Below are positions 46,023-56,109 of a stretch of DNA of 64,000 bases, one piece after another (within the stretch, counting starts at the first letter, position 1; each line of letters begins with the position of its first letter). The notes beneath the pieces were generated by a model. The model did no database searches and was not told where the DNA came from. It worked only from the letters and a program-made list of their open reading frames with translations. Both the position numbers and the translations under genes were made by a program. The stretch is from Paraburkholderia diazotrophica (GTDB lineage: Bacteria > Pseudomonadota > Gammaproteobacteria > Burkholderiales > Burkholderiaceae), in assembly GCF_900108945.1 (NCBI RefSeq), contig NZ_FNYE01000007.1, positions 186,001-250,000 of the forward strand, given 5' to 3'.

Positions 46023-48731
46023 ATGGCCGAAATCAAACGTGCAGCGTTGTTCGGCAAGCTGAACAAGCTGGCCTATCGCGCGATCGAAAGCGCGAACGTG
46101 TTCTGCAAATTGCGCGGCAATCCGTATATCGAGCTCGTGCACTGGTTCCATCAGATCCTGCAATTGCAGGACTCGGATTTGCATCGCATCGTGAAGCACT
46201 TCGGCGTCGAGCCCTCGGCGCTGGCGCGCGATCTGACGGATGCGCTCGATCGGCTGCCGCGCGGCGCGGGCTCCGTCGTCGACATCGGATCGCAGGTCGA
46301 GGAAGCCGTCGAACGCGGCTGGGTGTTCGGCTCGCTGATGTTCGGCGAGTCGCAGGTGCGCACGGGTCATCTGGTCGTCGGCCTGCTGAAGACGCCGTCG
46401 CTGCGCAACGCGCTGTACGGCATCTCGCGTCAGTTCGAGCGCGTTAAGCTCGAAGCGCTCGTCGACGAGTTCGACAGCCTGCTCGGCGGCTCGCCCGAAG
46501 CGGGCATGAGCGCGAGCGACGGCTTTCAGGCAGCGGGCGCGGCTCAGGCAGGCGAGAGCGGTGGCGCCGTGCCGCCCGCCGCAATGGGCAAGCAGGAGGC
46601 GCTCAATCGCTTCACGACCGATCTGACCGAGCAGGCGCGCAATGGCAAGCTCGACCCCATCGTCGGCCGAGACGAAGAGATCCGCCAGGTGGTCGATATC
46701 CTGATGCGTCGCCGCCAGAACAATCCGATCTTGACGGGCGAAGCGGGTGTCGGCAAGACGGCTGTGGTCGAAGGCTTCGCGCAGCGCATCGTGGCGGGCG
46801 ACGTGCCGCCGACGCTGCGCGACGTGCAGTTGCGCACGCTCGACGTCGGCCTGCTGCAAGCGGGCGCGAGCATGAAAGGCGAGTTCGAGAACCGGCTGCG
46901 TCAGGTAATCGAAGAGGTGCAGGCCTCCGAGAAGCCGATCATTCTCTTCATCGACGAAGCGCACACACTGGTTGGCGCGGGCGGCGCGGCGGGCACGGGC
47001 GACGCCGCGAACCTGCTCAAGCCGGCGCTCGCGCGCGGCACGCTGCGCACCGTCGCGGCGACGACGTGGGCCGAGTACAAGAAGCACATCGAAAAAGACC
47101 CGGCGCTCACGCGGCGCTTCCAGGTCGTGCAGGTGCCCGAGCCCGACGAGACGAAAGCGATTTTGATGATGCGCGGCATCACGTCGACGATGGAAAAGCA
47201 TCACAAGGTGCAGGTGCTCGACGAGGCGCTGGAGGCGGCCGTGCGGCTGTCGCATCGCTACATTCCCGCGCGCCAGTTGCCGGACAAGGCCGTGAGTCTG
47301 CTGGACACGGCTTGCGCGCGCGTCGCCGTGAGTCAGCACGCGACGCCGCCCTCCGTCGACGATTCGAGAAAGCGCATCGCCGCGCTCGAAACGGAACTCG
47401 CGATCATCGGGCGCGAGACGGCTGTCGGTATCGAAACGGGCGAAAGGCTCGCCGCGGCGACGGAGCGTCTCACGACGGAGCGCGCGCGTCTCGAAGAACT
47501 CGAAGCGCGCTGGCATGGCGAGAAAGAACTGGTTGAGCGCATCCTCGCGTTGCGCGCGCAACTGCGCAACGAGACGGGAAAGGTCGAGGGCGCGGCCAGT
47601 GCCGAGCCGATCGAAACCACTGCCCTCGTCGATCCCGCCACACGCGACGCGCGTCTCGCCGAACTGCGCGAACTGCAAGCGAAGCTCGCGGCGCATCAGG
47701 GCGAAGACCCGCTGATCCTGCCGACGGTCGATCAGCAGGCCGTCGCATCCGTCGTGCAGGACTGGACGGGGATTCCCGTGGGCCGGATGGTGCGCAATGA
47801 GATCGAGAGCGTGCTGAAGCTCGCGGAAAACCTGAACAAGCGGATCATCGGCCAGGGGCATGCGACCGAGATGATCGCGCGGCGCATCCAGACGTCGCGC
47901 GCGGGTCTCGACAATCCGAACAAGCCGATCGGCGTGTTCATGCTCGCGGGCACGTCCGGTGTCGGCAAGACGGAAACGGCGCTCGCGCTCGCCGAAGTGC
48001 TGTACGGCGGCGAGCAGAACGTCATCACGATCAACATGAGCGAGTACCAGGAAGCGCATACCGTGTCGTCGCTGAAGGGCGCGCCGCCGGGTTATGTCGG
48101 CTATGGCGAAGGCGGCGTGCTGACGGAGGCGGTGCGGCGGCGTCCGTATAGCGTCGTGCTGCTCGACGAAGTTGAGAAAGCGCATCCCGACGTGCACGAG
48201 ATTTTCTTCCAGGTGTTCGACAAGGGCTGGATGGAAGACGGCGAAGGGCGCGTGATCGACTTCAAGAACACGCTGATCCTGCTCACGACGAATGCGGGCA
48301 CCGATCTGATCGCGAATCTGTGCAAGGACCCCGAGCTGATGCCCGAGCCGGAAGGCATCGCGAAAGCGCTGCGCGAGCCGTTGCTGAAGGTGTTTCCTCC
48401 GGCGCTGCTCGGGCGTCTCGTCGTGATTCCGTACTACCCGCTGTCCGATGAGATGCTCGGCGCGATCATCCGCTTGCAACTGGGGCGGATCGAAAAACGC
48501 GTGCGCGCGACGCACAAGATTCCGTTCGCGTATGACGACGATGTCGTGAAGCTGATCGCGAGCCGCTGTACCGAGCTGGAAAGCGGCGGCCGCATGATCG
48601 ACGCGATCCTGACGAACACGCTGCTGCCGCACATCAGCAACGAGTTCCTCACGCGGATGATGAACGGCACCACGGTGTCGAAGGTGCAGATCGGCGCGCG
48701 CGACGGCGAGTTCGTTTATACGTTCGATTGA
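46023..48731 (+). CDS. tssH: T6SS sheath-recycling ATPase TssH (ClpV)
   Basis: A 902-residue AAA+ unfoldase that disassembles the contracted TssBC sheath. The Clp N domain is about 1-150. The first ATPase has Walker [14 protein letters not shown] near 240 and [10 protein letters not shown]; a coiled middle domain lies at about 430-540; the second ATPase has Walker [13 protein letters not shown] near 645 and [13 protein letters not shown]. The length and the ClpV-specific [20 protein letters not shown] start distinguish it from ClpB. Confidence 0.97.
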   Translation: MAEIKRAALFGKLNKLAYRAIESANVFCKLRGNPYIELVHWFHQILQLQDSDLHRIVKHFGVEPSALARDLTDALDRLPRGAGSVVDIGSQVEEAVERGWVFGSLMFGESQVRTGHLVVGLLKTPSLRNALYGISRQFERVKLEALVDEFDSLLGGSPEAGMSASDGFQAAGAAQAGESGGAVPPAAMGKQEALNRFTTDLTEQARNGKLDPIVGRDEEIRQVVDILMRRRQNNPILTGEAGVGKTAVVEGFAQRIVAGDVPPTLRDVQLRTLDVGLLQAGASMKGEFENRLRQVIEEVQASEKPIILFIDEAHTLVGAGGAAGTGDAANLLKPALARGTLRTVAATTWAEYKKHIEKDPALTRRFQVVQVPEPDETKAILMMRGITSTMEKHHKVQVLDEALEAAVRLSHRYIPARQLPDKAVSLLDTACARVAVSQHATPPSVDDSRKRIAALETELAIIGRETAVGIETGERLAAATERLTTERARLEELEARWHGEKELVERILALRAQLRNETGKVEGAASAEPIETTALVDPATRDARLAELRELQAKLAAHQGEDPLILPTVDQQAVASVVQDWTGIPVGRMVRNEIESVLKLAENLNKRIIGQGHATEMIARRIQTSRAGLDNPNKPIGVFMLAGTSGVGKTETALALAEVLYGGEQNVITINMSEYQEAHTVSSLKGAPPGYVGYGEGGVLTEAVRRRPYSVVLLDEVEKAHPDVHEIFFQVFDKGWMEDGEGRVIDFKNTLILLTTNAGTDLIANLCKDPELMPEPEGIAKALREPLLKVFPPALLGRLVVIPYYPLSDEMLGAIIRLQLGRIEKRVRATHKIPFAYDDDVVKLIASRCTELESGGRMIDAILTNTLLPHISNEFLTRMMNGTTVSKVQIGARDGEFVYTFD

Positions 48732-48758
48732 GCGCTCGCGTCTTGACGGAGGATGCAT

Positions 48759-49148
48759 ATGCCGCAGCAAGTCAGCATGGGAGCAACGTTGCAGTGCTCG
48801 TTCGGCGCGGCGCCCTCGACGCTCGTCGTGTTGCCCGTGAACCGCGTGATGGGCGAGGGGCCGCCTGCCGCGAACATCATGGACCACGTGCCGCTCGTCA
48901 ACATCATGCCGTTCGGGATGTGCAGCTCGCCCGCGAACCCGACCGTCGCCGCGGCGACGGCCGCCGCGATGGGCGTGCTCACGCCGATGCCGTGCGTGCC
49001 CGCGACGATGTCGCCGTGGGTCACAGGCGCGCCGACCGTGCTGCTCGGCAACCAGCCGTCGCTCGACAACGTTTCGAAGTGCATGTGCAACTGGGGCGGC
49101 GTCGTCACCATCGTCAACCCGGCCACCGTCAACACGATGATTCCGTGA
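48759..49148 (+). CDS. PAAR-like DUF4280 spike-tip protein
   Basis: A 129-residue PAAR-like protein of the DUF4280 family (VSMGATLQCSFGAAPSTLVV, NIMPFGMCSSPANPTVAAAT, SKCMCNWGGVVTIVNPAT). The paired Cys residues probably bind a metal at the tip. PAAR-like proteins cap the VgrG trimer and help load effectors. ATG 48759 sits 6 bases after GGAGG; an ATG two codons earlier is also in frame. It lies directly between tssH and vgrG, so it is the likely tip of this VgrG. Confidence 0.9.
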   Translation: MPQQVSMGATLQCSFGAAPSTLVVLPVNRVMGEGPPAANIMDHVPLVNIMPFGMCSSPANPTVAAATAAAMGVLTPMPCVPATMSPWVTGAPTVLLGNQPSLDNVSKCMCNWGGVVTIVNPATVNTMIP

Positions 49149-49149
49149 C

Positions 49150-51162
49150 ATGACTACGCAAGATCCGCTCCGCCACATCACCGTCAGTTGTGCGCCTGCC
49201 GGCAGCGACCTGCTGTTCCTGCGACTGACAGGGCACGAGGAACTCGGGCGGCTCAGCGAGTTTCATCTGGATCTGCTCAGCACCAGCAACGACCTGAAGC
49301 CGGGCGATCTGCTCGGCCAGGATATGTCGATTGCCGTGTCGCTGCCGTCCGACGGCGAGCGGCAGATCAATGGCATCGTCACCGCGTTTCGCATCGTCGC
49401 GCCCGGCGATCGCACGCGCAACCGGATGGCGCGCTATGAGGCCGTCGTGCGGCCCCGCCTGTGGCTCCTCACGCGCGCGTCGCACAGCCGCTTCTTCCAC
49501 GAGATGACCGTGCCCGACATCATCGCGAAGGTGCTGCAGGATTACGACATCGATATGAGCAACAAATGCTCGGCGACGTATCCGTCGATCGAGCATTGCG
49601 CGCAGTATCGCGAGACAGATTTTGCGTTCGTCAGCCGGCTGATGGAGCACGAGGGCATCTATTACTACTTCGAGCACAAGAGCGGCAAGCACACGCTCGT
49701 GATGACGGATTCGGCGGACGTGCATGCGTCGATCGATCACTACGCGACGATCGCGTACGACGGATGGTATGAACCGGGATACGAGAAGGAGTGCGTGTAT
49801 CAGTGGTCGTCGGGCGCCGAGTTGCAGACGGGCAAGTACGAAGTCAACGAATACGACTTCGAGAAGCCGTCGTCGAGCAACCAGCAAGGGCTGCTGTCGC
49901 GCGCGACGCGGCCGAAGGTCTACGATCCGCCTGTGTACACGATGCAGGAGCATCTGAGCGGCCACATCCAGTCCGGCGACGGCGACCGTTACGCGAAAGT
50001 CGGCGTGGAGATTCGCCAGGCCCGCAACGACAGCATCAGTGGACGTTCGAGCGCGCGCGGCGTGTGGCCGGGCGGCCTGTTCAAGCTGCAAGGCCATGCG
50101 TGCGATGCGCAGAACCACGACTATCTGGTGGTCAGCGCCGAGTACGAAGTCAATTCCGACACGTACGTATCCACCTATAACGACAATCGCGACGACAAGC
50201 GCGACGACAAGCGCGCGCTGCCGTTCTTCGATTGCCGCTTTACCGCGCTGCGCAAGGAAAACCAGTTCCGCGCCGAACGCATCACACAGCGCCCCATCGT
50301 GGCAGGCCCGCAGACCGCGATGGTGGTCGGGCCCGACGGCGACGAGATTCTCACCGACAAGTATGGCCGCATCAAGGTGCAGTTTCACTGGGAGCAGTTC
50401 GCACCGCCCGCCGATGCGGCCGCGAGAATGAAGCGCTGCTGGGTACGCGTGTCTCACGACTGGGCGGGCAAGCGCTGGGGAACGTTCTTCATTCCACGCA
50501 TCGGCCAGGAAGTGCTCGTCGATTTCATCGAGGGCGATCCCGACCTGCCGCTCGTCACCGGCTGCGTGTACAACGCGAACACGATGCCGCCGTACGACCT
50601 GCCGGCGAACGCCGCGCTGTCCACGCTGAAGAGCAATTCGACCAAGGGCGGCGGCGGATTCAACGAAATGCGCTTCGACGATACGAAGGGCAGCGAGCAA
50701 CTGTTCTTCCACGCGGAAAAAGACCATGAAACGTGGATCAAGAACGACATGCTGACCAACGTCGGCAACGACCGGCATCTGAAGGTGACGGGCAACGAAT
50801 TCATCGCGGTGACGGGCGCGCGGCACGACAGCGTGACGGGCGATCGCAACGCGAACGTGCAGGGCAACGACTCGCTGAATGTCAGCCAGAAGTTGCAGGA
50901 AAAAGTCGGGATGGACTATGCGATCGATGCGGGCATGAACATCCATATCAAGGCAGGTATGAACGTCGTGATAGAAGCCGGCGTGAGCATCACGCTCAAG
51001 GCAGGGGGCGCGCTTGTCGTCGTTGGGCCGGCGAGCGTCGCGGTATCGGGCACGCCGATCCTGCTGAATTCGGGTGGCTCGGCCGGGGCGGGCAGCGGCT
51101 CGTCGCCCACCGCGCCTACTGATCCGAAGGACGCTGATGATGGCACGAAGAAGCTCAAGTGA
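49150..51162 (+). CDS. vgrG: T6SS spike protein VgrG (TssI)
   Basis: A 670-residue VgrG. The gp27-like head (about 1-400) includes VSRLMEHEGIYYYFEHKSGK. The gp5-like OB region has VVGPDGDEILTDKYGRIKVQ and WAGKRWGTFFIPRIGQEVLV. The C-terminal beta-helix shows the VTGDRNANVQGNDSLNV repeat pattern and is followed by a short Gly/Ser-rich and Lys-rich tail. No extra effector domain is fused, so cargo must bind non-covalently or through the DUF4280 tip. It begins 1 base after the preceding stop. Confidence 0.96.
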   Translation: MTTQDPLRHITVSCAPAGSDLLFLRLTGHEELGRLSEFHLDLLSTSNDLKPGDLLGQDMSIAVSLPSDGERQINGIVTAFRIVAPGDRTRNRMARYEAVVRPRLWLLTRASHSRFFHEMTVPDIIAKVLQDYDIDMSNKCSATYPSIEHCAQYRETDFAFVSRLMEHEGIYYYFEHKSGKHTLVMTDSADVHASIDHYATIAYDGWYEPGYEKECVYQWSSGAELQTGKYEVNEYDFEKPSSSNQQGLLSRATRPKVYDPPVYTMQEHLSGHIQSGDGDRYAKVGVEIRQARNDSISGRSSARGVWPGGLFKLQGHACDAQNHDYLVVSAEYEVNSDTYVSTYNDNRDDKRDDKRALPFFDCRFTALRKENQFRAERITQRPIVAGPQTAMVVGPDGDEILTDKYGRIKVQFHWEQFAPPADAAARMKRCWVRVSHDWAGKRWGTFFIPRIGQEVLVDFIEGDPDLPLVTGCVYNANTMPPYDLPANAALSTLKSNSTKGGGGFNEMRFDDTKGSEQLFFHAEKDHETWIKNDMLTNVGNDRHLKVTGNEFIAVTGARHDSVTGDRNANVQGNDSLNVSQKLQEKVGMDYAIDAGMNIHIKAGMNVVIEAGVSITLKAGGALVVVGPASVAVSGTPILLNSGGSAGAGSGSSPTAPTDPKDADDGTKKLK

Positions 51163-51205
51163 TGATGGAAGGGGTGGATGAGCTGCAGCGGGATGAGAGT
51201 GGGGT

Positions 51206-51492
51206 GCTTTGCATGGGACCAGAGTAGGTGCTCTGCATGGGACTGGAGAAAGTGCTAAAGCACTAACTCCAGCCGACAACTGAAGTGCAAACCCTGGTCG
51301 ACAGCTTTGCATGGGACCAGAGTAGGTGCTCTGCATGGGGCTGGAGAAAGTGCTAAAGCACTAACTCCAGCCGACAACTGAAGTGCAAACTCTGGTCGAC
51401 AGCTTTGCATGGGACCAGAGTAGGTGCTCTGCATGGGGCTGGAGTAAGTGCTAAAGCACTAACTCCAGCCGACAACTGAAGTGCCAACTCTG
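51206..51492. repeat. 98-bp tandem repeat, nearly three copies, between vgrG and tagH
   Basis: The full units are 51297-51394 and 51395-51492, both 98 bp, each starting at GTCGAC; a third copy (51206-51296) lacks the first bases. They differ by only a few substitutions. Each carries a near-perfect hairpin: GGCTGGAG / CTCCAGCC enclosing AGTGCT / AGCACT (51339-51372 in the middle copy). The array lies inside the T6SS transcript and would be a chain of three RNA hairpins. It is not coding on the plus strand. Confidence 0.92.
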
Positions 51493-51509
51493 GTCGACAC
51501 GCCAAGGGG

Positions 51510-53297
51510 ATGATAGAGGTGAGCAATCCGGTTCTTTCGTTGCGCGTCGCGCGCTTCAATGACGAACCTGTCGCCGAGCCGATTACGGTCGAGTTCGGCA
51601 CGGCGGGCGGCACCATTGGACGCGCAACCGACTGCACGCTGGTCCTGCCCGACCAGCAGCGCGCGATTTCGCGCGTGCATGCGCGCATCGAGTTTCGTGA
51701 CGGCGAGTATCTGTTGTGCGATCTCGGCAGCAATCCGAGCGTGCTGAATCAGCGCGCGCTCGGCGGCACGCGCGAGGCCCGGCTCGCGAACGGCGACCGG
51801 CTGATGATCGGCACGTATCTGCTCGAAGTGTCGATCGGCGAACGCGCGACTGGCGCGCGCAGCATGACGGGGCTCCCCGATCCGCTGGCGGCCGTGAAGG
51901 TGCTCGGCGAGCCGTCGCCCGCCGATGCGCAAGGTGATCCGTTCGGTCTCGGCGCGCTCGATCCGCTTGGACAGCCAGGCTTCGGCGAGCGCAAGCCGGT
52001 CGCGACGGGGCCGCGCTATGCAGGCTCTGAAAGCGATCACGTGGCGCCGGAGTTCCAGGCGTTCTCCGCACCCGTGGCGTCGGTGCCTCTCGTGCCGCCT
52101 GTGCCGCCTGTGCCGCCTGGTGCGGCGGGTTCGTCCGGTTCGTCCGCAGCGCCGGCTGCGTCGCCGGGAGGCATTCCCGCCGATTACGATCCGCTCGCGG
52201 ACGCGCTCGCGCAATGGGAGTCGTCGCCGCGTCCCGGCGGCGCACCTGCCGTGGCCGCGCCTGCATCGCCGCTGTTCGCGCCGCCGCCCGCGCGGGCGTT
52301 TGAGTCCGCTCCGGCGCATCCGCCTCCGACCGCAAAGGCGGCCGCGTCCGCAGCCGCGCCGGTGTCGCAACAAGGACCGACGGGCTTGCCAGCCAGTCTG
52401 CTCGACGATGCCGCCGCGAGTGGCCCAGCGACGCCATTCGACGATCTGCTCGAGCCGCCCTCACAGCGAGCGCCGCTCGAAGACCCGACCGAGGTCGCGC
52501 CCGTTCCTGCTCCCGCGCGTGAGCCGATACAAGCAGCCATGTCCGAACAGCAAGCGCCAACGCCCGCGCCATCGCCTGCATCCGCAGCGATCACTGCAGC
52601 GATGCCAGCACACGCGTCTGCGCCTGTACCCGCGCCATCGAGCGAACACGAAACATCGCGCGCCGCGCAGGCGCCGGGCGACGCATACGCCGCGCTGCTC
52701 GAAGGACTCGGCCTCGATCCCTCGCGCGCGCCCAATCTTCCGCCCGCCGATCTCGCGCGGCTCGTGGGCGCGATGCTGCGCGATGCGCTGCGCGGCACGA
52801 TGGCCGTGCTGCGCGCGCGCTCGATGGCGCGTCGCGAGGCGCGTCTCGACGTCACGCTGATCGTCGCGCGAGACAACAATCCGCTGAAGTTTTTCCCCGA
52901 TGTCGACAGCGCGCTCGCGCAGATGCTGACGGGCCGCGGCGCCGGTTATCTGTCGCCGGCGCAGTCGCTCGCGCGCGCGTTCGAAGACATCGAGTCGCAT
53001 GAACTGGCCGTGATCGTCGGCATGCGCGCGGCGCTCGCGGAAGTGCTCGCGCGCTTCGATCCCGCGACGATCGAGGCGCAGTTGAAGGAGGGCGGCGTGA
53101 TCGACAAGGTGCTGTCCAACCGCAAGGCAAAGCTGTGGGACGTGTTCGTCGAACGGCATGAGAACGTCGCGCGCGAGGCGCAGGACGACTTCCAGCGCCT
53201 GTTCGGCAACGCGTTCAACGACGCTTACGAAGCGCAGATCGATGCGCTGCGCGCCGCACGCAAGAACGGCAACACAGACCGGTCAGACAAGCGCTGA
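51510..53297 (+). CDS. tagH: T6SS-associated FHA-domain protein TagH
   Basis: A 595-residue protein. The FHA domain is at about 1-110 (GGTIGRATDCTLVLPDQQRA with ISRVHARIEFRDG), a fold that binds phosphothreonine. Residues about 140-390 are a long Pro/Ala/Ser-rich disordered linker with VPPVPPVPPG-type repeats. The C-terminal 200 residues are the conserved TagH/Fha tail (LARLVGAMLRDALRGTMAVL, FQRLFGNAFNDAYEAQIDAL). It is the likely target of a PpkA-type kinase and PP2C phosphatase. ATG 51510 lies 17 bp after the repeat array. Confidence 0.93.
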   Translation: MIEVSNPVLSLRVARFNDEPVAEPITVEFGTAGGTIGRATDCTLVLPDQQRAISRVHARIEFRDGEYLLCDLGSNPSVLNQRALGGTREARLANGDRLMIGTYLLEVSIGERATGARSMTGLPDPLAAVKVLGEPSPADAQGDPFGLGALDPLGQPGFGERKPVATGPRYAGSESDHVAPEFQAFSAPVASVPLVPPVPPVPPGAAGSSGSSAAPAASPGGIPADYDPLADALAQWESSPRPGGAPAVAAPASPLFAPPPARAFESAPAHPPPTAKAAASAAAPVSQQGPTGLPASLLDDAAASGPATPFDDLLEPPSQRAPLEDPTEVAPVPAPAREPIQAAMSEQQAPTPAPSPASAAITAAMPAHASAPVPAPSSEHETSRAAQAPGDAYAALLEGLGLDPSRAPNLPPADLARLVGAMLRDALRGTMAVLRARSMARREARLDVTLIVARDNNPLKFFPDVDSALAQMLTGRGAGYLSPAQSLARAFEDIESHELAVIVGMRAALAEVLARFDPATIEAQLKEGGVIDKVLSNRKAKLWDVFVERHENVAREAQDDFQRLFGNAFNDAYEAQIDALRAARKNGNTDRSDKR

Positions 53298-53339
53298 TCA
53301 CTATCGCCACGAAAACGCCACTAGCTAGCGACGACAAAC

Positions 53340-54674
53340 ATGTCCTGGAACAGCAAAGTCATCTGGTCGGAGGGAATGTTCCTGCAGCCGCAGCATCTGC
53401 AGCAGCACGACCGCTATTTGCAGACGCAACTGGAAACGCGGGCTGCGGGACTGCGTCCGTATAGCTGGGGGCTGACCGCGCTCGAGATCGACGAGCAGTT
53501 GCTCAAGCTCGGCAAGGTCGCGCTGCTGTCGTGCGCGGGCGTGATGCCCGACGGCACGCCGTTCAATCTGCCCGCCGACGACGATCTGCCCGAGCCGCTC
53601 GATATTCCGGAAGGCACGCGCAATACGCTGATCGCGCTGGCGCTGCCCGTGCGCAGACCGGGCGTCGCGGAAACGGGCAACGACGAGAACGAAGAAAATT
53701 TCGCGCGGCATCGCGTATCCGAGCTGGAAGTGAGCGACAGCAACGATCCGAATGCCGCGCCGGCGCTGATGCAGATCGGCAAGCTGCGCGTGCGCCTCGC
53801 GCTCGAAGCCGATGTGGCCAATGCGTATGCGGTGCTGGGCGTCGCGCGCGTCGTCGAGCGCTTGCCCGATAACCGCGTCGTGCTCGAAGGCGACTACAGC
53901 CCGCCATGTCTCGACTATCGCGTGGCGCGAAGGCTCGCCGCTTTCGTCGACGATCTCGTCGGTCTGTTGCATCAGCGCGGCGAAGCGCTGGCCGCGCGTC
54001 TTGCGCAACCGGGCGTGACGGGCGTCGCGGAAGTGGCGGATTTTCTGCTGCTGCAACTGATCAACCGGCACGAGCCGCTCGCCGCGCATCTGTCGATGAT
54101 GACGGGGCTGCACCCGGAAACGCTGTACGCGATCGCGTTGCAGCTTGCGGGCGAACTCGCCACGTTCAGCCAGCAGACGAAGCGTCCGCCCGCGTATCCC
54201 GTGTACCGGCACGAGCGGCTCAAGGAAACGTTCGCGCCCGTCATCGACGATTTGCGCGCGTCGCTCAGCATGGTGATGGACCCGCACGCGGTGCCGATTC
54301 CGCTCGAAGAGCGCAAGTTCGGCCTGCGCGTGGCGCTCGTGCCGGACAAGAACCTGTTCGCTTCGGCGATGTTCGTGCTGGCCGTGCGCGCGCAGATGCC
54401 CGCGGAAAACATCCTGACGGGCTTTGCGCCGCAAGTGAAGATAGGACCGATCGAGCGCATTCGCGATCTCGTGAACCTGCAGTTGCCCGGCATCGGGCTG
54501 CGCGCGCTGCCCGTCGCGCCACGCCAGTTGCCGTTTCATGCGGGGTTCACGTACTTCGAGCTCGATCGCGGCAATGATTTGTGGAAGCAGTTCGCGACGT
54601 CCGCCGGCATGGCGTTGCACGTCGCGGGCGAATTCCCGGGGCTGGCGATGGAGTTTTGGGCCATCCGCCGCTGA
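53340..54674 (+). CDS. tssK: T6SS baseplate connector TssK
   Basis: A 444-residue TssK (ImpJ), full length, beginning with the family hallmark KVIWSEGMFLQPQHLQQHDR. Later segments such as LLHQRGEALAARL, DFLLLQLINRHEPLAAHLSM and the closing YFELDRGNDLWKQFATSAGM are also typical. TssK links the baseplate to the TssLM membrane complex. It starts 42 bp after tagH. Confidence 0.96.
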   Translation: MSWNSKVIWSEGMFLQPQHLQQHDRYLQTQLETRAAGLRPYSWGLTALEIDEQLLKLGKVALLSCAGVMPDGTPFNLPADDDLPEPLDIPEGTRNTLIALALPVRRPGVAETGNDENEENFARHRVSELEVSDSNDPNAAPALMQIGKLRVRLALEADVANAYAVLGVARVVERLPDNRVVLEGDYSPPCLDYRVARRLAAFVDDLVGLLHQRGEALAARLAQPGVTGVAEVADFLLLQLINRHEPLAAHLSMMTGLHPETLYAIALQLAGELATFSQQTKRPPAYPVYRHERLKETFAPVIDDLRASLSMVMDPHAVPIPLEERKFGLRVALVPDKNLFASAMFVLAVRAQMPAENILTGFAPQVKIGPIERIRDLVNLQLPGIGLRALPVAPRQLPFHAGFTYFELDRGNDLWKQFATSAGMALHVAGEFPGLAMEFWAIRR

Positions 54675-54695
54675 AGCACTTCAAGGACTGACATC

Positions 54696-55985
54696 GTGAC
54701 TCCAGATGAACCGCGCGGCCCGCTCGACGATCCCGGCGCGACGATCCTGATTCCGACACCGGGTGGCGCGCGGGCCGCATTCGTGGCGGCCGCGGCGAGC
54801 GCGGCGCCCATCGCGCCGAACGCGGGCGGCCTCAATCCGCTGCTGCGTGCGGCGAATCCGCTGCTCGAACTCGCCGTGCCGCTGCGCCAGTTGCCGACAC
54901 ATCCGAATGTCGAAGAGTTGCGCACTCAACTGATCCAGATGATGCGCACGTTCGAGACGCAAGGGCGCGCGAGCGGCATCGACGACGAGAAGCTCGGCGC
55001 GTCGCGCTATTGCCTGTGCACGTTTCTCGACGAGTCGATTGCGAGCACGCCGTGGGGCGCGGGCATGTGGGCGAGCCGCAGCCTGCTCGTGACGTTTCAC
55101 AACGAGGCGTCGGGCGGCGAGCGCTTTTTCCTGATCCTGCAGCGGCTCGCTCAGAACCCCGCTGCGAATGTCGACGTGCTCGAACTGATCTACGTGATTC
55201 TCGGGCTCGGCTTCGAAGGCCGCTACAGGTTGATAGACGGCGGGCGCACGCAACTCGACACGATCCGCGAACGGCTCGAAACGATGATCCGCTCGCAACG
55301 CGGCGCCGCCGAACGCGATCTGTCCGTGCATTGGCTGCCCGTCAAGGCGGAGCGCAAGCCGCTGCTGCAACTGGTGCCGCTGTGGGTCGCGGCGGCCGTT
55401 GCGTGCGTGCTGCTCGTCGGCGTGCATCTGGTGCTGAGCTTGCGTCTGAACGACGAGTCGGATCGCGTGTTCGCCGCGCTGCACGGCGTGCGCGTCGCGC
55501 CGCCGCCGCTCGCCGCCGCGAAGGCCGCGCCGCCACCCGCGCTTGCGCCTAAGCTGTCGCAGTTCCTCGCGCCCGAGATCGCGCAGGGACTCGTGCGGGT
55601 CGCCGAAAAGCCGGACAGGACGATCGTCGAGATCAACGGCGACGGGCTCTTCGCATCGGGCAGCGCGGAACTCACGTCGAGCTATCTGCCGCTGATCCAG
55701 CGTATCGGCGATGCGCTGAAGGATGTGCCGGGCAACGTCGTCGTCGCGGGGCACACGGACAATCAGCGTCTGCTGTCCGCGCGTTTTCCGTCGAACTGGC
55801 ACCTGTCGCAGGCGCGCGCCGATGTCGTAAAGGACATGCTGGCTGCGCGCGCGGGCTCGCCTGGCCGCTTCACGGCCGAAGGCCGAGGCGACACCGAGCC
55901 GATCGCGCCCAACGACACACCGGCAAACCGCGCGAAGAACCGCCGTGTCGATATCACCATTCTTGCGCCGGGGGCGGCATCGTGA
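54696..55985 (+). CDS. tssL: T6SS membrane protein TssL with C-terminal OmpA domain
   Basis: A 429-residue extended TssL. The DotU domain (about 45-215; SRYCLCTFLDESIASTPWG) is cytoplasmic, a membrane span lies at about 227-250, and the periplasmic C-terminus is an OmpA-type peptidoglycan-binding domain (NGDGLFASGSAELTSSYLPL, GHTDNQRLL, NRAKNRRVDITI). It starts at GTG 54696. The OmpA extension may take over wall anchoring in a system that has no visible TssJ. Confidence 0.95.
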   Translation: MTPDEPRGPLDDPGATILIPTPGGARAAFVAAAASAAPIAPNAGGLNPLLRAANPLLELAVPLRQLPTHPNVEELRTQLIQMMRTFETQGRASGIDDEKLGASRYCLCTFLDESIASTPWGAGMWASRSLLVTFHNEASGGERFFLILQRLAQNPAANVDVLELIYVILGLGFEGRYRLIDGGRTQLDTIRERLETMIRSQRGAAERDLSVHWLPVKAERKPLLQLVPLWVAAAVACVLLVGVHLVLSLRLNDESDRVFAALHGVRVAPPPLAAAKAAPPPALAPKLSQFLAPEIAQGLVRVAEKPDRTIVEINGDGLFASGSAELTSSYLPLIQRIGDALKDVPGNVVVAGHTDNQRLLSARFPSNWHLSQARADVVKDMLAARAGSPGRFTAEGRGDTEPIAPNDTPANRAKNRRVDITILAPGAAS

Positions 55986-56001
55986 CTTCGTTCGCCATGT
56001 G

Positions 56002-56091
56002 CACGCAATGCACGCAATGCACACAATGCGCGCGAGCCACGCAATGCATGCAATGCATGCGAGACATGCAACACGCGCAACGCGCGCAACA
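56002..56091. repeat. Ten decaying 9-base repeats between tssL and tssM
   Basis: The unit CACGCAATG recurs with exact 9-base spacing from 56002 to 56091 (CACGCAATG, CACGCAATG, CACACAATG, CGCGCGAGC, CACGCAATG, CATGCAATG, CATGCGAGA, CATGCAACA, CGCGCAACG, CGCGCAACA). The period keeps the tssM frame open, so the array would encode His-Ala-Met-like tripeptides if translation began upstream of the ATG at 56110. Confidence 0.9.
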
Positions 56092-56109
56092 CCGCGAGGG
56101 CCATCGTCC

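Noticed and set aside
45804..49181. An 1125-codon open frame on the minus strand opposite tssG, tssH and the DUF4280 gene
   Set aside because: It is an antisense shadow of tssH: extremely Arg/His-rich composition, no domain, no ribosome site, and the plus strand encodes a complete ClpV.
51206..51492. Repeat array considered as a CRISPR
   Set aside because: Units are contiguous 98-bp tandem copies with no unique spacers, and no cas genes are present.
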